NCBI RefSeq assembly: GCF_014898055.3
Contig: NW_023605194.1
Coordinates: 56,645,361 to 56,709,360, forward strand
DNA: 64,000 nt
Direction of reading: 5' to 3'
From: Talpa occidentalis
Lineage: Eukaryota > Chordata > Mammalia > Eulipotyphla > Talpidae
Made by a program: the position numbers and the translations under genes. Below, in pieces: positions 13,087 to 24,207 of this stretch (position 1 is its first letter; each line of letters starts with the position of its first letter). The notes beneath the pieces were generated by a model, which searched no databases, was not told the DNA's origin, and saw only the letters and a list, made by a program, of their open reading frames with translations.

Positions 13087-13356
13087 AAATTTTATAGTTG
13101 GGCCTCCCTGGTGATATAGGGGTTAAGTCTCAGCACTATCACCACTATGGCCTAAGTTATCTCTGGCCAGAAAGCTAAGCCACATATGGTAGAGTAGAAT
13201 TCTCCTATTTCACCTGCTTCTCTCAGAAGTGCATTTCAATAAATCTACCTGTTCTGCTCCCTACTTTGTCTCTTACCTCCCATAACTCTGGCCTGCACCC
13301 CAGTTCCTCTATGAAAAAATAAATAAATAAATCTTAAAAAATGAAATTTTGTAGTT
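13087..13356 (+). mobile_element. VES-type SINE, diverged, with duplication
   Basis: Sense copy with head gggcctccctggtgatatag and tail aataaataaataaatctt. The body is 13100-13342. It is flanked by aaattttatagtt (13087-13099) and aaattttgtagtt (13344-13356), a 13 bp target-site duplication with one mismatch. The B-box region is eroded. It is one half of a tail-to-tail inverted pair with the next element. Confidence 0.85.
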
Positions 13357-13650
13357 TACAAAGATTTTTTTTTTTAAAGATTTATTTTATTTATACAAGA
13401 ACCGAGGTACAGGCCAGATGTACGGGAGGGTGAGAGAATTCACTAGAGACAGACCGGGGAGCAGAACAGGCAGGCAGACTGAAAACACTGCTGAGGGGAG
13501 CAGCGGGAGAGACAGGAGAGGTCTGCTGTGCCATGTGGGTATCACCCTGGTCAGTGGGGAATCAATCGAGCCCGCACTACAGAGGCTGCGGACAGCCTCA
13601 CAGCGCTGTGCTTAACCGCCTTCGCCACCAGGAGGCCCTACAAAAATTTT
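13357..13650 (-). mobile_element. VES-type SINE, inverted partner
   Basis: Antisense copy, body 13369-13638, from T run plus aagatttattttatttatac to the reversed head gccaccaggaggccc. Flanked by tacaaagatttt (13357-13368) and tacaaaaatttt (13639-13650). With the preceding SINE it can fold into a hairpin in any read-through transcript. Confidence 0.87.
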
Positions 13651-16198
13651 CTTTAGGAAGAAAGACTTAAGTGTTTTACATGATTGTCACCTTTTTTTCT
13701 TAAATATGCTGGAAGTGTTAGGGCATTCAAAGAACTAGTGATAATGATGACCTATCATTTTATGGTATGCTTCTTCAATCAATATGTGAATTATTGTTAT
13801 TTTTCCAATAATACTGTATAATCCTGATGCAGCATTACTTATCTGATGGAGATTTAGTCATTGGTAACCACTTTTCAGATTGGTTACACAATAGCCATAT
13901 GATTAATAGTAAAATCTGGTCAAAACTCATATTTCCAATATCAAAAAAATATAATTTCTCTGATAACTGAAATTTTGATGTATTTTAAAATCATATTAAA
14001 GCTGAAAGTAAATGCAAGTTTGGAATAGAACCCATTACACAGTGAAAGGAATATACATTTGTCTTTTTAAGGATAGGGGAATTACATGCAAAAAATGATC
14101 TATCATTTATTTTTCCCTAGTTTAATTATCCATGGTATTTCTCTAGTTAAATGTTAAAGCATCCCTACATCTCTCTATACTTTGACAAGTTATCTTACCC
14201 CATTATTCTCAAAGGACATTGTATAATAACTATTATTATACTTTCTGACTAGATTTAAATAGTTTCATTGTCCATCTTACTTATCTGTATTCTTCAAAAG
14301 TAGAAATTATTGTCATTTATGTAAAAAAATCTCAGTTGTACTATTAGTGATATGTAATTTTCAGATATAATCTGATGTGTTTAAGGTATTATCTGATGTG
14401 CTTAATGCAACCTGATCAAAACCTTTGTATTTATGCAAATTATGAAACAGTCACAATATAGTATTATTAATAAATACAATGTGATTTTTGATATAACTTG
14501 TGATACTTAAACTCACATAGCTTTAATAATGTTAGTAATCAAATTTATTTGGGCTCATGTCTGTTTTAATGTAGATGAATGAATATTTGATATAGGTATG
14601 GAAATAAGTGTTTCAATTGTAATAATACACTAACTTATCAAAATTTAAAGAAAATGGAATGTGACACTTTTGGTGAATATTTATAATACAATATTTTGTA
14701 CCTTCATGTAATTTACTAAACCATTTCTAATTAATCTTAAATATTCAACAGAAGCATAAGACTGTCTAGAAGGTAAAGGAGGGTAAAACAATACTGCAAG
14801 CTGTCATGTTTTTTTAACAAGAGCAACATTGAATATAGATGAATTTGTTATCTTACAAGAGCTATTCCTCTTTGTTTTCAACCTCATTACTTTAAATTAA
14901 TAATGTGTTGAGATGTAATCTATATTACCCCACTCATAAGACAACATGAAATCACCATGATATGGTCGTTCAGAAAAATGATGAGATGTTGTGATAAACT
15001 GCAGCAAAGATCTGTCTTCAAGCACTGCTACCCCACATTATGTTAAGTTCCGTAACTTTTTCAATTAAGTTTCAACAAAAATGTCAAATCCAAAGTGGCT
15101 TCAAATTCCTCATCTGCCTTTTTAAAGTTACTCAGTTTGTGTGGTATGGGAGTTCCTTATAATTTGTTGCTGAGTCTGCAGCTCCAATGCAGCCAGCAGT
15201 TTGGAAATTTTCTCAGATCTAGGGCATTTTATGTAAATCATTTTCTGCCTTTCATTACCTTATTTTTTATTAAGAGCTTATCAAATTAGATTAGACATAA
15301 GTTCTTACAAAATAGATAAGGAAATTGACATTTATTACCAAGATATTTTGAGACCCACTAAAAGGGAATTTTTCTTATTCTTTTATTCTCTAGTTAAAAT
15401 AATAGTACCTATAATTCAGTTATCACCAAATATGTTTATGAAATTTCTGTCTGAGAAATTTTTCTCAGTTGCCTGAGCAACTTTGAAGCTCCTGTGTTTG
15501 TGCCACTAGATACAGTTTTCCTCAAAACAAGTGCCCTCATTGAAGTAGGGCAGGCTGGTTTCTATAAACAATTTTAATGCAAAAATTAAAATGATTACTT
15601 AATAGAGCACAATGAAAACTCTTCCTTATATTAAGGCAGGCACGATGAACAAATGCTCAATATGCTTAGGAACATGTAACAGAAATTGATCAAAATTGTT
15701 TACAAAGATTGCACATAAGGACTTTGCAATTATTAAATGTATCATTTGATGCAACAACATAAGAATTGCCTGTTAAAATCACACACATTTTGATTCTCAC
15801 ACCAAAGTATAATATTTCACAATAATCTTGTATATCAAAAATTTTCCCCAAAGAAAGACAAAACACCCAAAATGCTAATTTTATATTATGCGTCAGGATG
15901 CTTCAATCTATAGTGCTATAGCTGTTGTTCCCCTGACAGTTGCTCTACTCTCCACTGAAGTCAATAGAGGTTACTTTTTCTGCAATCTGAAAGTACTCTA
16001 TCAACAGCCATTCTTTATATTACTGTACATTAATGTTGACATTCATTCTTTTTTTTTGGTGTGCTAATTTGGCACAGTTTTGTTCAACTGAGGAGTAAAG
16101 ATGTATACAATGTTGGTAGAACTGTGTTGGTTAACTTAAAAATAAATGGCAGCAAGTTATCTTCATTTAATTCATAAAGATTATCTTAACACCTTTAA
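13651..16198. other. Unique AT-rich DNA, no feature seen
   Basis: 2.5 kb without a recognisable gene or repeat. Short frames are present but no domain, splice context or composition supports them. Confidence 0.5.
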
Positions 16199-16467
16199 TT
16201 TTTTTAAAGATTTATTTATTTATTTACATGAGAACCAGGGTACAGGCCAGATGCATGGGAGAGTGAGAGGATTCACCAGAGACAGAGTGGGGAACAGAAC
16301 AGGCAGACTGACGAAATACACTGCTGAGGGGAGCAGCAGGCGAGACAGGAGAGGTCTGCTGTGCCATGTGGGACCCTCGCCACAGGTCGGTATCTAACCG
16401 GTGCGGCAGAGGCTGTGGACAGCTTCACAGCGCTGAGCTCAACTGCCTGCACCACCAGGGGAGGCCC
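16199..16467 (-). mobile_element. VES-type SINE
   Basis: Antisense copy beginning tttttttaaagatttattta and ending accaccaggggaggccc. The body keeps gaggattcaccagagacaga, typical of the older subgroup. The reversed B-box region (tcggtatctaacc) is mutated. Confidence 0.85.
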
Positions 16468-16541
16468 ACATTTCATGTTTTAAAGAGTAAAATATGCTAC
16501 AGTCAAATAAAATAAAATGACATGTAATAATTATTTGTATG

Positions 16542-16605
16542 TCCGCAGCCTCTGCAGCGCCGATTCGTTCCCCGCCCACGGTGAGGGTCCCACAAAAAAA
16601 AAAAA

Positions 16606-16622
<17 letters not shown>
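16542..16622 (+). mobile_element. Head-only VES SINE fragment with A tail
   Basis: Sense fragment holding only part of the tRNA-like head: gtccgcagcctctgcagcgc, then a damaged B box (gattcgttccc), then gtgagggtcccac, followed at once by about 29 A. The tRNA-unrelated body is absent. The join to the A tail falls at the same base as in the 61969-62116 copy. Confidence 0.65.
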
Positions 16623-16662
<40 letters not shown>

Positions 16663-16712
16663 ACACACACATATATAAAACAAAACACATACACACACAC
16701 ATATATATATAA
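16594..16712 (+). repeat. Poly-A, (CA)n and (TA)n microsatellite
   Basis: An A run leads into (AC)n (about 16622-16646), (TA)n (about 16646-16662) and further mixed CA/TA blocks to about 16712. It probably grew from the A tail of the short SINE. Overlapping frames in all three minus frames are low-complexity artefacts. Confidence 0.9.
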
Positions 16713-16884
16713 GAAAGTACAGACTTTTCAACTTCTGACAGTTATATCTAAAAAAAAAATTGTTGAATGGAATGGGTAAATGAAGGAGAATATCAGTGAT
16801 GAGATAAATTGAGTTCTAAATTGAGTTCTAAAAGACATAAAGCTGGGTGCAAATAAAATGTAAATATTTATAGGACAACAGCAA

Positions 16885-17185
16885 CAAACCCTAGAAATCT
16901 TTTTTTTTTTAAAGATTTATTTATGTATACAAGAACTAGTGTACAAGCCAGAGGTTTGGGGGGGGAGGTGAGAGGATTCACCAGAGAGAGAGTGGGGAGC
17001 AGAACAGACAGATCTACCAAAATACACTGCTAAGGAGAGCAGCGGGCAAGACAGGAAAGGTCTGCTGTGCCATGTGGGCAGCTCCCTGGCCAGGGATCAA
17101 ACTTGTGCTGCAGTGGCTGCGGATGGCTCCATAGGTTGCGTCCTAACCCCTTGTGCCACAGGGAGGCCCCCAAACCCTAAAATCT
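16885..17185 (-). mobile_element. VES-type SINE with duplication
   Basis: Antisense copy, body 16901-17170, ending at the reversed head gccacagggaggcccc. Flanked by caaaccctagaaatct (16885-16900) and caaaccctaaaatct (17171-17185). Confidence 0.87.
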
Positions 17186-17189
17186 GACT

Positions 17190-17385
17190 GCAGAACTGAG
17201 GTTTTCTGAATGGGAGGGGCAGAGATGAGACAGAACAAAATGGGGAGGAAGCACAATGGACTATGGCAGAGGATTATAGAGGCCTTGGTGGTAGGTGTAG
17301 TGTGGTAACCACACCTGAAGGGGGGAACTATACCTTTTAGTGATAAATAATATTTTAAACAAATGTTACCCCAATAATATATATA
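17190..17385 (+). repeat. Unidentified dispersed repeat, copy B
   Basis: Related to 8042-8200 through ggggaggaagcaca, gactat, ccttggtgg and cctgaagggggg, in the same order. It ends with aataatattttaaacaaatg and gttaccccaataat. Family not identified. Confidence 0.55.
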
Positions 17386-17394
17386 TATATATTA

Positions 17395-17475
17395 TCCTTG
17401 TGATTTTTAAATATATATATTTGATATATATACGTATTTTTAATATGTATATATATATTTAAAAAATCACAAGGA
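17395..17475. repeat. AT-rich perfect-arm hairpin
   Basis: Inverted repeat: the left arm starts tccttgtgattttt (17395) and the right arm ends aaaaaatcacaagga (17475). The complementarity continues through ttaaatatatatat, with only one T/A length difference, for about 26 bp per arm. The loop is itself AT-rich. It could extrude as a cruciform or be the remnant of a small inverted-repeat element. Confidence 0.75.
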
Positions 17476-17499
17476 CTAATATTTCATTGTATGTTAGTA

Positions 17500-18066
17500 A
17501 GACGAGGTGGGGGGCAGGATCTACCAGTCATAACTGCGACATATTGAAGCCCCCATAGGGCCACAAACACAATTGTGCAGGACTGTGTGATGATCTGCCC
17601 AGAGCAGAAAACCCTGCTGAGACCACAAGGTAGGGCAGTTTCAGGCCTGACTAGACCTGCTCCCCTTATGCTTGCCCATATTTGCTGGCAGTGTCCTTAT
17701 TATGACCCTCACTGATGATGCTGGAGAGCTCACGGTATATTTTAGTGTATTCCAGGTCTATGACAATTTTATTATTTTTTTTAATGAGAGCACAAACCCA
17801 GAAAGCGGGAATTCATTGGATGGTGTGACCAGTGGATCTGACCAATCAAGGGATAGAAAATTATTGAGAAAAACAAGACAGAGGAAAAAGAAAAAAAAAA
17901 AAAAAAGAAAAAGACAGAGATAGAGACAAGGAGAAGACTACTGGGATCTTTGCCTCTCTATAATCCCCAGGTGGGCCTGAGACAGAAAGCCTCTTCTCTC
18001 TGAAGTGACCTCCCTGCAGTTCTGTCTTGCTCTTTTGCTTTCAACAAAGTGTTCCTCCTGTCTTAA
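17500..18066 (+). mobile_element. Candidate old solo LTR
   Basis: A GC-richer island of about 570 bp in AT-rich surroundings. Its right end resembles an LTR R/U5: ttgctcttttgctttcaaca followed by aagtgttcctcctgtc, where aacaaa could be a decayed AATAAA polyadenylation signal. Upstream are gaccaatcaagggatagaaa (a CCAAT-like box) and an A-rich run at about 17880-17910. No PBS, coding region or clear TG/CA ends were found. Family not identified. Confidence 0.4.
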
Positions 18067-18607
18067 AAATCTAAAACAACAACAAAGATGAGTAGGGTTT
18101 CACCCTGCCTTTCAAACACTGTCAAATGGGAGAGGCTCTAAAATAAATGTACAAATAACTATTGCATCAGAGATTATAAGAGGAAAAATGTGTTTTTAAA
18201 GTTGTATGACATTCCATTTAGGAGAAGGAGTTCTGAATATTTTGTGAAGAAGTGTCACTTGAGATAAGTTTAAAGATTGAATACTATTTGTAAACGGATA
18301 TGGAGCAGGTGAACCTACTAAGAGAAAACATGTATCCCTGATAAGGGTGGGATAGCAAAAGATAGCCAGTATTACCAGTGGAAGATGAAACCAGTGACTA
18401 TTCTTCATAATATCTGACTTATGGCAGACCCTCAAGGAATGATGAAATGGATAAAATGTTGGAAAATATATAAAAGCAAATGAATACTTGTTATTGGAAG
18501 GATCCAAGTATAAAATCACATATGTGAAAAAGTGAGCAATAGTATTTAATTATGACCTTAATTTTATTATGCAATTATAAAAGGGATGTTTGATTGTTAA
18601 TGTTATG
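18067..18607. other. Unique AT-rich DNA, no feature seen
   Basis: A 107-residue minus-strand frame (18196-18519) shows no recognisable domain and is probably chance. Confidence 0.45.
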
Positions 18608-18925
18608 AAAATAGACCCTTTTTAAAAAAGATTTATTTTATTTAATTATGTATGCATAATAATAAATACACCCCGTAAAAGCTGGGGTGTAGGCCAGAGG
18701 TGCAGGAGTGAATGGATTCACCAGAGACAGAGTGGGGAGCAAAACAGGAGAACTTACTGAAACACACTGCTGAGGGCAAGAGTGGGGAGACAGAAGAGGT
18801 CTGCTGCACCATGTGGGTATCTCCCTGGCCAGGGCTCGAACTCGTGCTGCAGTGGCTGGTGATAGCTTCATAATGCTGAGACTTAACCCCTTGCACTACC
18901 AAGGAGGCCCAAAAATAGAGCCTTT
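18608..18925 (-). mobile_element. VES-type SINE with duplication
   Basis: Antisense copy, body 18622-18911, ending at the reversed head actaccaaggaggccc. Flanked by aaaatagacccttt (18608-18621) and aaaatagagccttt (18912-18925), one mismatch in 14. Confidence 0.87.
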
Positions 18926-19866
18926 AAAAGTAGCTTGGATTTTAGGGAGATTGGAGTTAGTCATTCCTTTGAATTTATGACAAAAAAATAATTCAGAAGT
19001 TAGTTTTTAAGGTTAGACTAAAATAATTAGCTCATTTTGTGAAATACTGAAAATTAAGTGGGGTTATAATTTGGAAGACCTTAAATGTCAATATATATGT
19101 GAGGAGGATACTGAAAATTATTCAAAGATAACAAATTGAATATGCACTTATATCAGTGATATGACAACATGTATAGAATGGTTATAAAAGAGTTAAGGAC
19201 TAGTTTGGTAAAAGTTGAAGACACCAGAAAGGAAGAATACATTGCTTCTACTGATTCTGTACAACAGTGGCAGTATCCCCATAGTTGCTCTTAAGCATGG
19301 ACACATAATCAAATGCTTTTGAACATTAGTTCATTGGTTAGGAGACAAGATTTCTTGTCCATCTCTACATGAAGTCCCACAGTGTTCAAGGGAAATTGTA
19401 AGAATCATAGCTGATGGATAGTAGGTCATCCACAGGGATTAGGGTGGGTCTGTATTCTGAGCTCCTTCACTCTTATCTCTGGTTTTCATGTCAGATGCTC
19501 ATTCCTATACTTACTCTTTGATGTGCATTATCTATGTCTCTGTACTTTTTAAAAACCTTTCCAATATCATCTTTTTCCACCTTTCCTTTCTGCTCTCTTG
19601 ATTCTTCTGTAGCAAAGAAACTAGCTCTGTATGCACCATCCAAATATTCTCTGACCTGCACACAGGCAAGAGGTTCCTTTCCTAGGGTTTTTTCTTCCTT
19701 TTTTCATGGTAGCAGAGGATACCCTCAGGGGGTCAGCAAAAGAGCAGAGAAGTGAAATAGAAAACAAACAGATTAATGTTTGCAAATATAATCTTGCAGC
19801 TCATCTATAAGGCAGAGGCGACTCCTTTTAAACCCTATGGATATATATTAAGCCAAGACTTCAATG
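18926..19866. other. Unique AT-rich DNA, no feature seen
   Basis: No gene or recognisable repeat. Confidence 0.5.
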
Positions 19867-20175
19867 AAGAAATAATATGGTCAAAGACCTCTCTGGTGGT
19901 GCAGGGGTTATAGTCTCAGCACTATCAAGCTATTGTCAGCCACTGCATTATGAGTTCGATCCCTGGCCAGGGAGCTGACCCACATGGCACAGCAGACCTC
20001 TTCTGTTTTCCCCACTGCTGCCCTCAGCAGTGTATTTCAGTGGCTCTCCTGTTGTGCTCTCCACTGTCTCTGGTGAATCCTCTCACAGCCCCCACCTCTA
20101 GCCTACACCCCAATTATTGTATACTAAATAAATAAATCTTTAAAAAACAAAAGAAAAAGAAATAAGAGGGTCAAA
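19867..20175 (+). mobile_element. VES-type SINE with 19 bp duplication
   Basis: Sense copy, body 19886-20156, with tgagttcgatccctggccag around the B box and aataaataaatctt in the tail. Flanked by aagaaataatatggtcaaa (19867-19885) and aagaaataagagggtcaaa (20157-20175), two mismatches in 19. Confidence 0.87.
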
Positions 20176-21504
20176 AGCTGAGGAAATTTATTGAGTTCTT
20201 TGCAAAATTTTCCTCCCTTGCCCCCTCAGAAGAAAGTGAGAGAGAGTGAGAGCGCTCTGCTTCAAAAAAAAAAAAAATAAAAAGCTGAAAAACACTGCTA
20301 GAGCACATAGGATATTTCATATCACCAGTAAAGAGGTAATGAAAACAAAACCAGGAAAATTAATAAACTCTCAAAAGGAAAAAAAAAAAAAGACAAGCAG
20401 AAGTTCCAGACATGATATATGATACATAACAAGAAAATATTTTTAGCTTATGCAGAGATGCCTGTCAGAACTTTACCTTTCATATAAGTTAAAGAAATTT
20501 TATTTCTAGTAGTATTCAGGCATCACAATGCTTTTAACAAATTCATATTGAACTAGAAGGTAGACTACACTTAGGGTTTGTACAGTTATGTCAAAATGTA
20601 GTTGACCTCTGCTCTGGCAGTGTCTTGACTTAGCACTTCATTTCTCATCTAGCTAGGGTAGCATGAATTCCCTCAGAGACATGGCTTTGAGTGACTTTTA
20701 ATTTAATACAATTAGCTCTTTGACTTGTTGGGTCAAAACAACTACCATTAGCACTAATGCATTTTGAATTATTATGTGGGTGTGTACCCTAGTGTCATGT
20801 CACTAAAAATATGCCTTGATCCATAAATAAAGTCCTTGTTGTTACTCTGTATCTATAAAATAAATCTCTTGACATAAAATGTATCCTTACTCTATCTCTG
20901 TTTCATAATCTCTCAATTTTGACAGCAATGATCTCACTGTGTCCTAATTCTCCTCTGTCCTCCAGCAATCACTTCATTCCTAATTTTTCTTAAATATCAT
21001 TTTCAGCTACCAGGTACGATCAATATTTTTTACTTACTAGCTTCTATTTCATACTGCTGTAATTCTCTTTTTAAGACCTGCCCCAGCAGGTCCCTCCCTA
21101 TGTTTGCAGCAGAATTTTCTTTTGAGCCACAGTTGTCATCATCCCACAAACTCAGTGCACTCATTTCTGCCTTGAGAGGTTTATGAACCTGGTTTCCTTT
21201 GCTCTAAATTCCTTAGAGTCCTAACTTTGTGAATTCCTTAGAGACTCACCATCATGTTTATGAATCTTACCCTTTTTTTCGTATCTACATCAATTCTTAT
21301 CTCAAATATTCAAAGGGAATCTTGACTCTCTGTAAAACCTATGATATTTTTCTGTCTCTGAATAACCATGGAATAAAAGCCAAATTTAATGACAAATGGT
21401 CATATAATGGGTATTATTATTTTGGGTAAGATAGTTCAGCCTGTTCATTAGGTGTGCCTATCTTAGATATGGATCAAAGTGCTATATTTTGTGTTTATTT
21501 TTAG
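20176..21504. other. Unique AT-rich DNA, no feature seen
   Basis: Contains two A-runs (about 20264-20277 and 20379-20391) and no supported gene. Confidence 0.5.
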
Positions 21505-21689
21505 GACTTACGGAATGAATTCTTACTATCCATTCAGTTCCTGGCAGAATATGATGATGAATTAAAAGGGAACAATAGAAAATATGATTTCTTAAAGAAT
21601 TTTCATCTTCTGAATTCCAATATAAGCAAAATAATGTTGGAGTTACCTGAAATTAACCCAGTTTGTTTATATTCTCAGACAAGAAAAAG
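21505..21689 (+). other. Candidate exon, weak
   Basis: Plus-strand open frame that begins directly after an acceptor-like tttgtgtttatttttag and runs from GAC at 21505. At 21689/21690 it meets aaaag|gcaagt, a strong match to the rare GC-AG donor pattern. The 61 complete codons read DLRNEFLLSIQFLAEYDDEL and onward to about YSQTRKR, with a charged, protein-like composition. Without the donor the frame stays open to a TAA at 21760. I do not recognise the peptide. In AT-rich DNA of this length several open frames of this size are expected by chance, so this is a candidate only. Confidence 0.2.
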
Positions 21690-21762
21690 GCAAGTCTTTA
21701 GTCACTTCTCTATGCAAATATATAAGATACTATTTAAGATACCACTTAAGAAGCTCTTTTAA

Positions 21763-22155
21763 TCATTAAGACAGTCATTGTTCTTAATAATTATGTGTAT
21801 ATGAGTGCGCATGCATATGTTTAAACCACAATTTTCAAATGTATATTATATGGTTTTACTCCTTTCCTTTGGAAAAAAAAAAAATTGTAAGTAAAATAGC
21901 ATGCTAATTCCTCTTCACCTCATTTCTTTTTGTGGGTTTTTTTTGTTTTTGTTTTTGTTTTTTTCCTATTTACCCCTATCCCATTCAAGTCACTGTACTG
22001 GGAAGTCTTACATGTTTAAAAATAATGGAGAGAACAGTTAAAATTGAAATTCCAATTCAATCTCATTAGAACCACCCAGACAGTATACCCACCACTTTCA
22101 TTCCAATGGATTTCTGTCTTTTCTTTATATATGGGCTCAGACTAGCTGTGTAAAT
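21763..22155. other. Unique AT-rich DNA, no feature seen
   Basis: T/G-rich run around 21930-21965; nothing else. Confidence 0.5.
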
Positions 22156-22157
22156 AT

Positions 22158-22520
22158 TCTCCAGTTATGTTTTAGTTTTTTATTGCCGCCATGGCAAATT
22201 ACCATCCATTTAGTGGCTTTAAAGAGCACACATTTATTATATTACAGTTCTGTAAATCAGACACTCAGTGTGTGTCTCACTGGGCTAAAAATCAAGGTGT
22301 CAGCGGGGAGGACTGCATTCCTTTCATTTCCTTGTTCATTCTTGTGTGACAGAATTCAGTTCCATGACATTGAAGGACTAAGGTCTCCAGTTTCTGTGAT
22401 GAGTGTCAGCTTGGGGTCTCTCTTAGCTTCTAGTAACCTCCTTCTACTCATTGCACATAGCTCTCTACATCTCAGAATCAGCAATGGGGCATTAAATCCT
22501 TCTCCTGCTGGCCTCACTGA
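22158..22520 (+). repeat. Old mammalian interspersed repeat, family unsure
   Basis: A well-known placental repeat pattern: tattgccgccatggcaaatt, accatccatttagtggcttt, acatttattatattacagtt, ctgtaaatcagacactcagt, then tctcactgggctaaaaatca and aggtgtcagc. I recognise the consensus as an old, widely spread element, probably LTR-class, but cannot name the family with confidence. The 116-residue plus frame across it is incidental. Confidence 0.7.
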
Positions 22521-22535
22521 CACATTCTTTTGACT

Positions 22536-22600
22536 TCCCTTTTCACTTAGAGCTTTTCCCTTTTCCCTTTTCCCTTTTCCCTTTTCACTTAGAGCTGGCC
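22536..22600 (+). repeat. Heptanucleotide (TTTTCCC)n minisatellite
   Basis: Four consecutive ttttccc units (22554-22581), bracketed by two copies of ttttcacttagagc (at about 22540 and 22582). The array probably expanded by slippage within a duplicated block. Confidence 0.85.
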
Positions 22601-24010
22601 TATCAGGATAATTCAAAATAATCTTCCCATGTCAAAATCCTTAACTGAGTCCTACCAACAAAGTCCCCTGTTCCATATGCAAGGTACTAATGATCACTTT
22701 CTGATCATTAGAACATGGATATTTTTGAGAGACCATAATATTTTCTTATCTTCAAAACTTTAATACGTTGTTCAAAAGTTTTTTTTTTCTTTATTATTGA
22801 ATACTGCTATGCAGATATTTAAGATGAGCCCAACATTATTTACACTTGAAAATTAGTTCTTTCAACCAAAATTCTTATAGAATTCTGTCTTTATCCTAGT
22901 TTCCCTAAATTTAGAATTTCTGATCAGATCTTAACTATTCTATATAAAATTCTATCATTGCACCTATTCTTGATGATAGTTTTCCAACATTTCAGAAGAG
23001 GTTTTATTATATCTTTGAATGTGTGATTTAGTTTTTGAATTTTCTATTTGTAAAACACCATTATTTTTATTTGTCATTGTCCTCAGATTTTAGCTTCTCT
23101 TTTTTATCTCTGCATGTTACTATTGCATTTAGTATGAAGGCAAGCATCCTTTATATAAAACAATAATTTCTATTTATATCATTACCATTCTATTCCTAAT
23201 TTACTCTTGTCTGGTACTGTTTAATCAACATGTACACTTCTCTCTATAATAGTAATTTATAATCAGTTCTAATGCTCTATCCTCTGGCAGTCAACTATAG
23301 GAAAGGGGTTCTGAAGCAGATCCAGGAAAGCTGGGACAAGAGGAATGAAATCAAAGTACAAATCACGATAACAGCTGCTCCTCTGTGTGTCTCTACATGT
23401 GTCTCTTCCACATGTCTCCTTCCATGCCACCTTCCCAGTAGCATTAGGGTGCAAGTCTGGCTGCAGAAGCAAGAACTCTCCTCTACATTTATCTTTCTGT
23501 CTTCCTATTAAATAGTTTCATCTGGCCACTCAACCCCACCCCTCATTCCCAATAAGGTGTCTGCATATAAATGGAGGAGGGAAACATGGTATCCCCCTCT
23601 TTTATGAAGAGGCTCTGTAGCAGTGTCCTATTACTAATTATTCTCTTCAAATGTAAGAGACTTAGTGAGTTTTTCAGGATTTGTCTATATCACAATTTCT
23701 GAGATTTGGGCAAAGCCTTGAGAGTATGTTAAGAGTTTTGTGATTGTGCTCATTTGCATACATTTGGGTTAAGAGAGACTTTTAGAACTGACTTCTTCCT
23801 TGTATGTTTACCTAAATGTCATTAATCCTAAAAGATTCATATAAAAAGTCAGTTTTTTTCCCCCACCTCTTCTACTAATCTTTACTTCTCTCCACTCTTG
23901 GCACTTGTTTTAGTCTCTTCCTCAGAACATAAATTACCATAGCCTATTTCTTATCTTCTTTATCTTTTATTTTTCTCTTCCTGCATTCTGGAAGTGCTTC
24001 ACAAATTTGT
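22601..24010. other. Unique AT-rich DNA, no feature seen
   Basis: Short frames overlap on both strands near 23270-23510. Neither has a recognisable domain. Confidence 0.5.
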
Positions 24011-24207
24011 CCTACTCCAATCATTTTTTTTTTTTAAATATTAAATTTTATTTTTATATTCCCCCATACAATTGCAAACGCCCCATTCTGACCCCAATCC
24101 TTCCCTCCCGCCCCCACCCCCCAAAAAGTGTCTCTGGTTCATAGTTTTTTGTTGATTTTGATTTTCACTTTCTTATATTCATTTTCCTGGTCCCTTATTT
24201 AAGTTTT

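Noticed and set aside
18196..18519. 107-residue minus-strand frame
   Set aside because: No domain, no splice or promoter context, and frames of this length are expected by chance in 64 kb.
22183..22533. 116-residue frame
   Set aside because: It overlaps an old interspersed repeat whose consensus explains the sequence; the frame is incidental.
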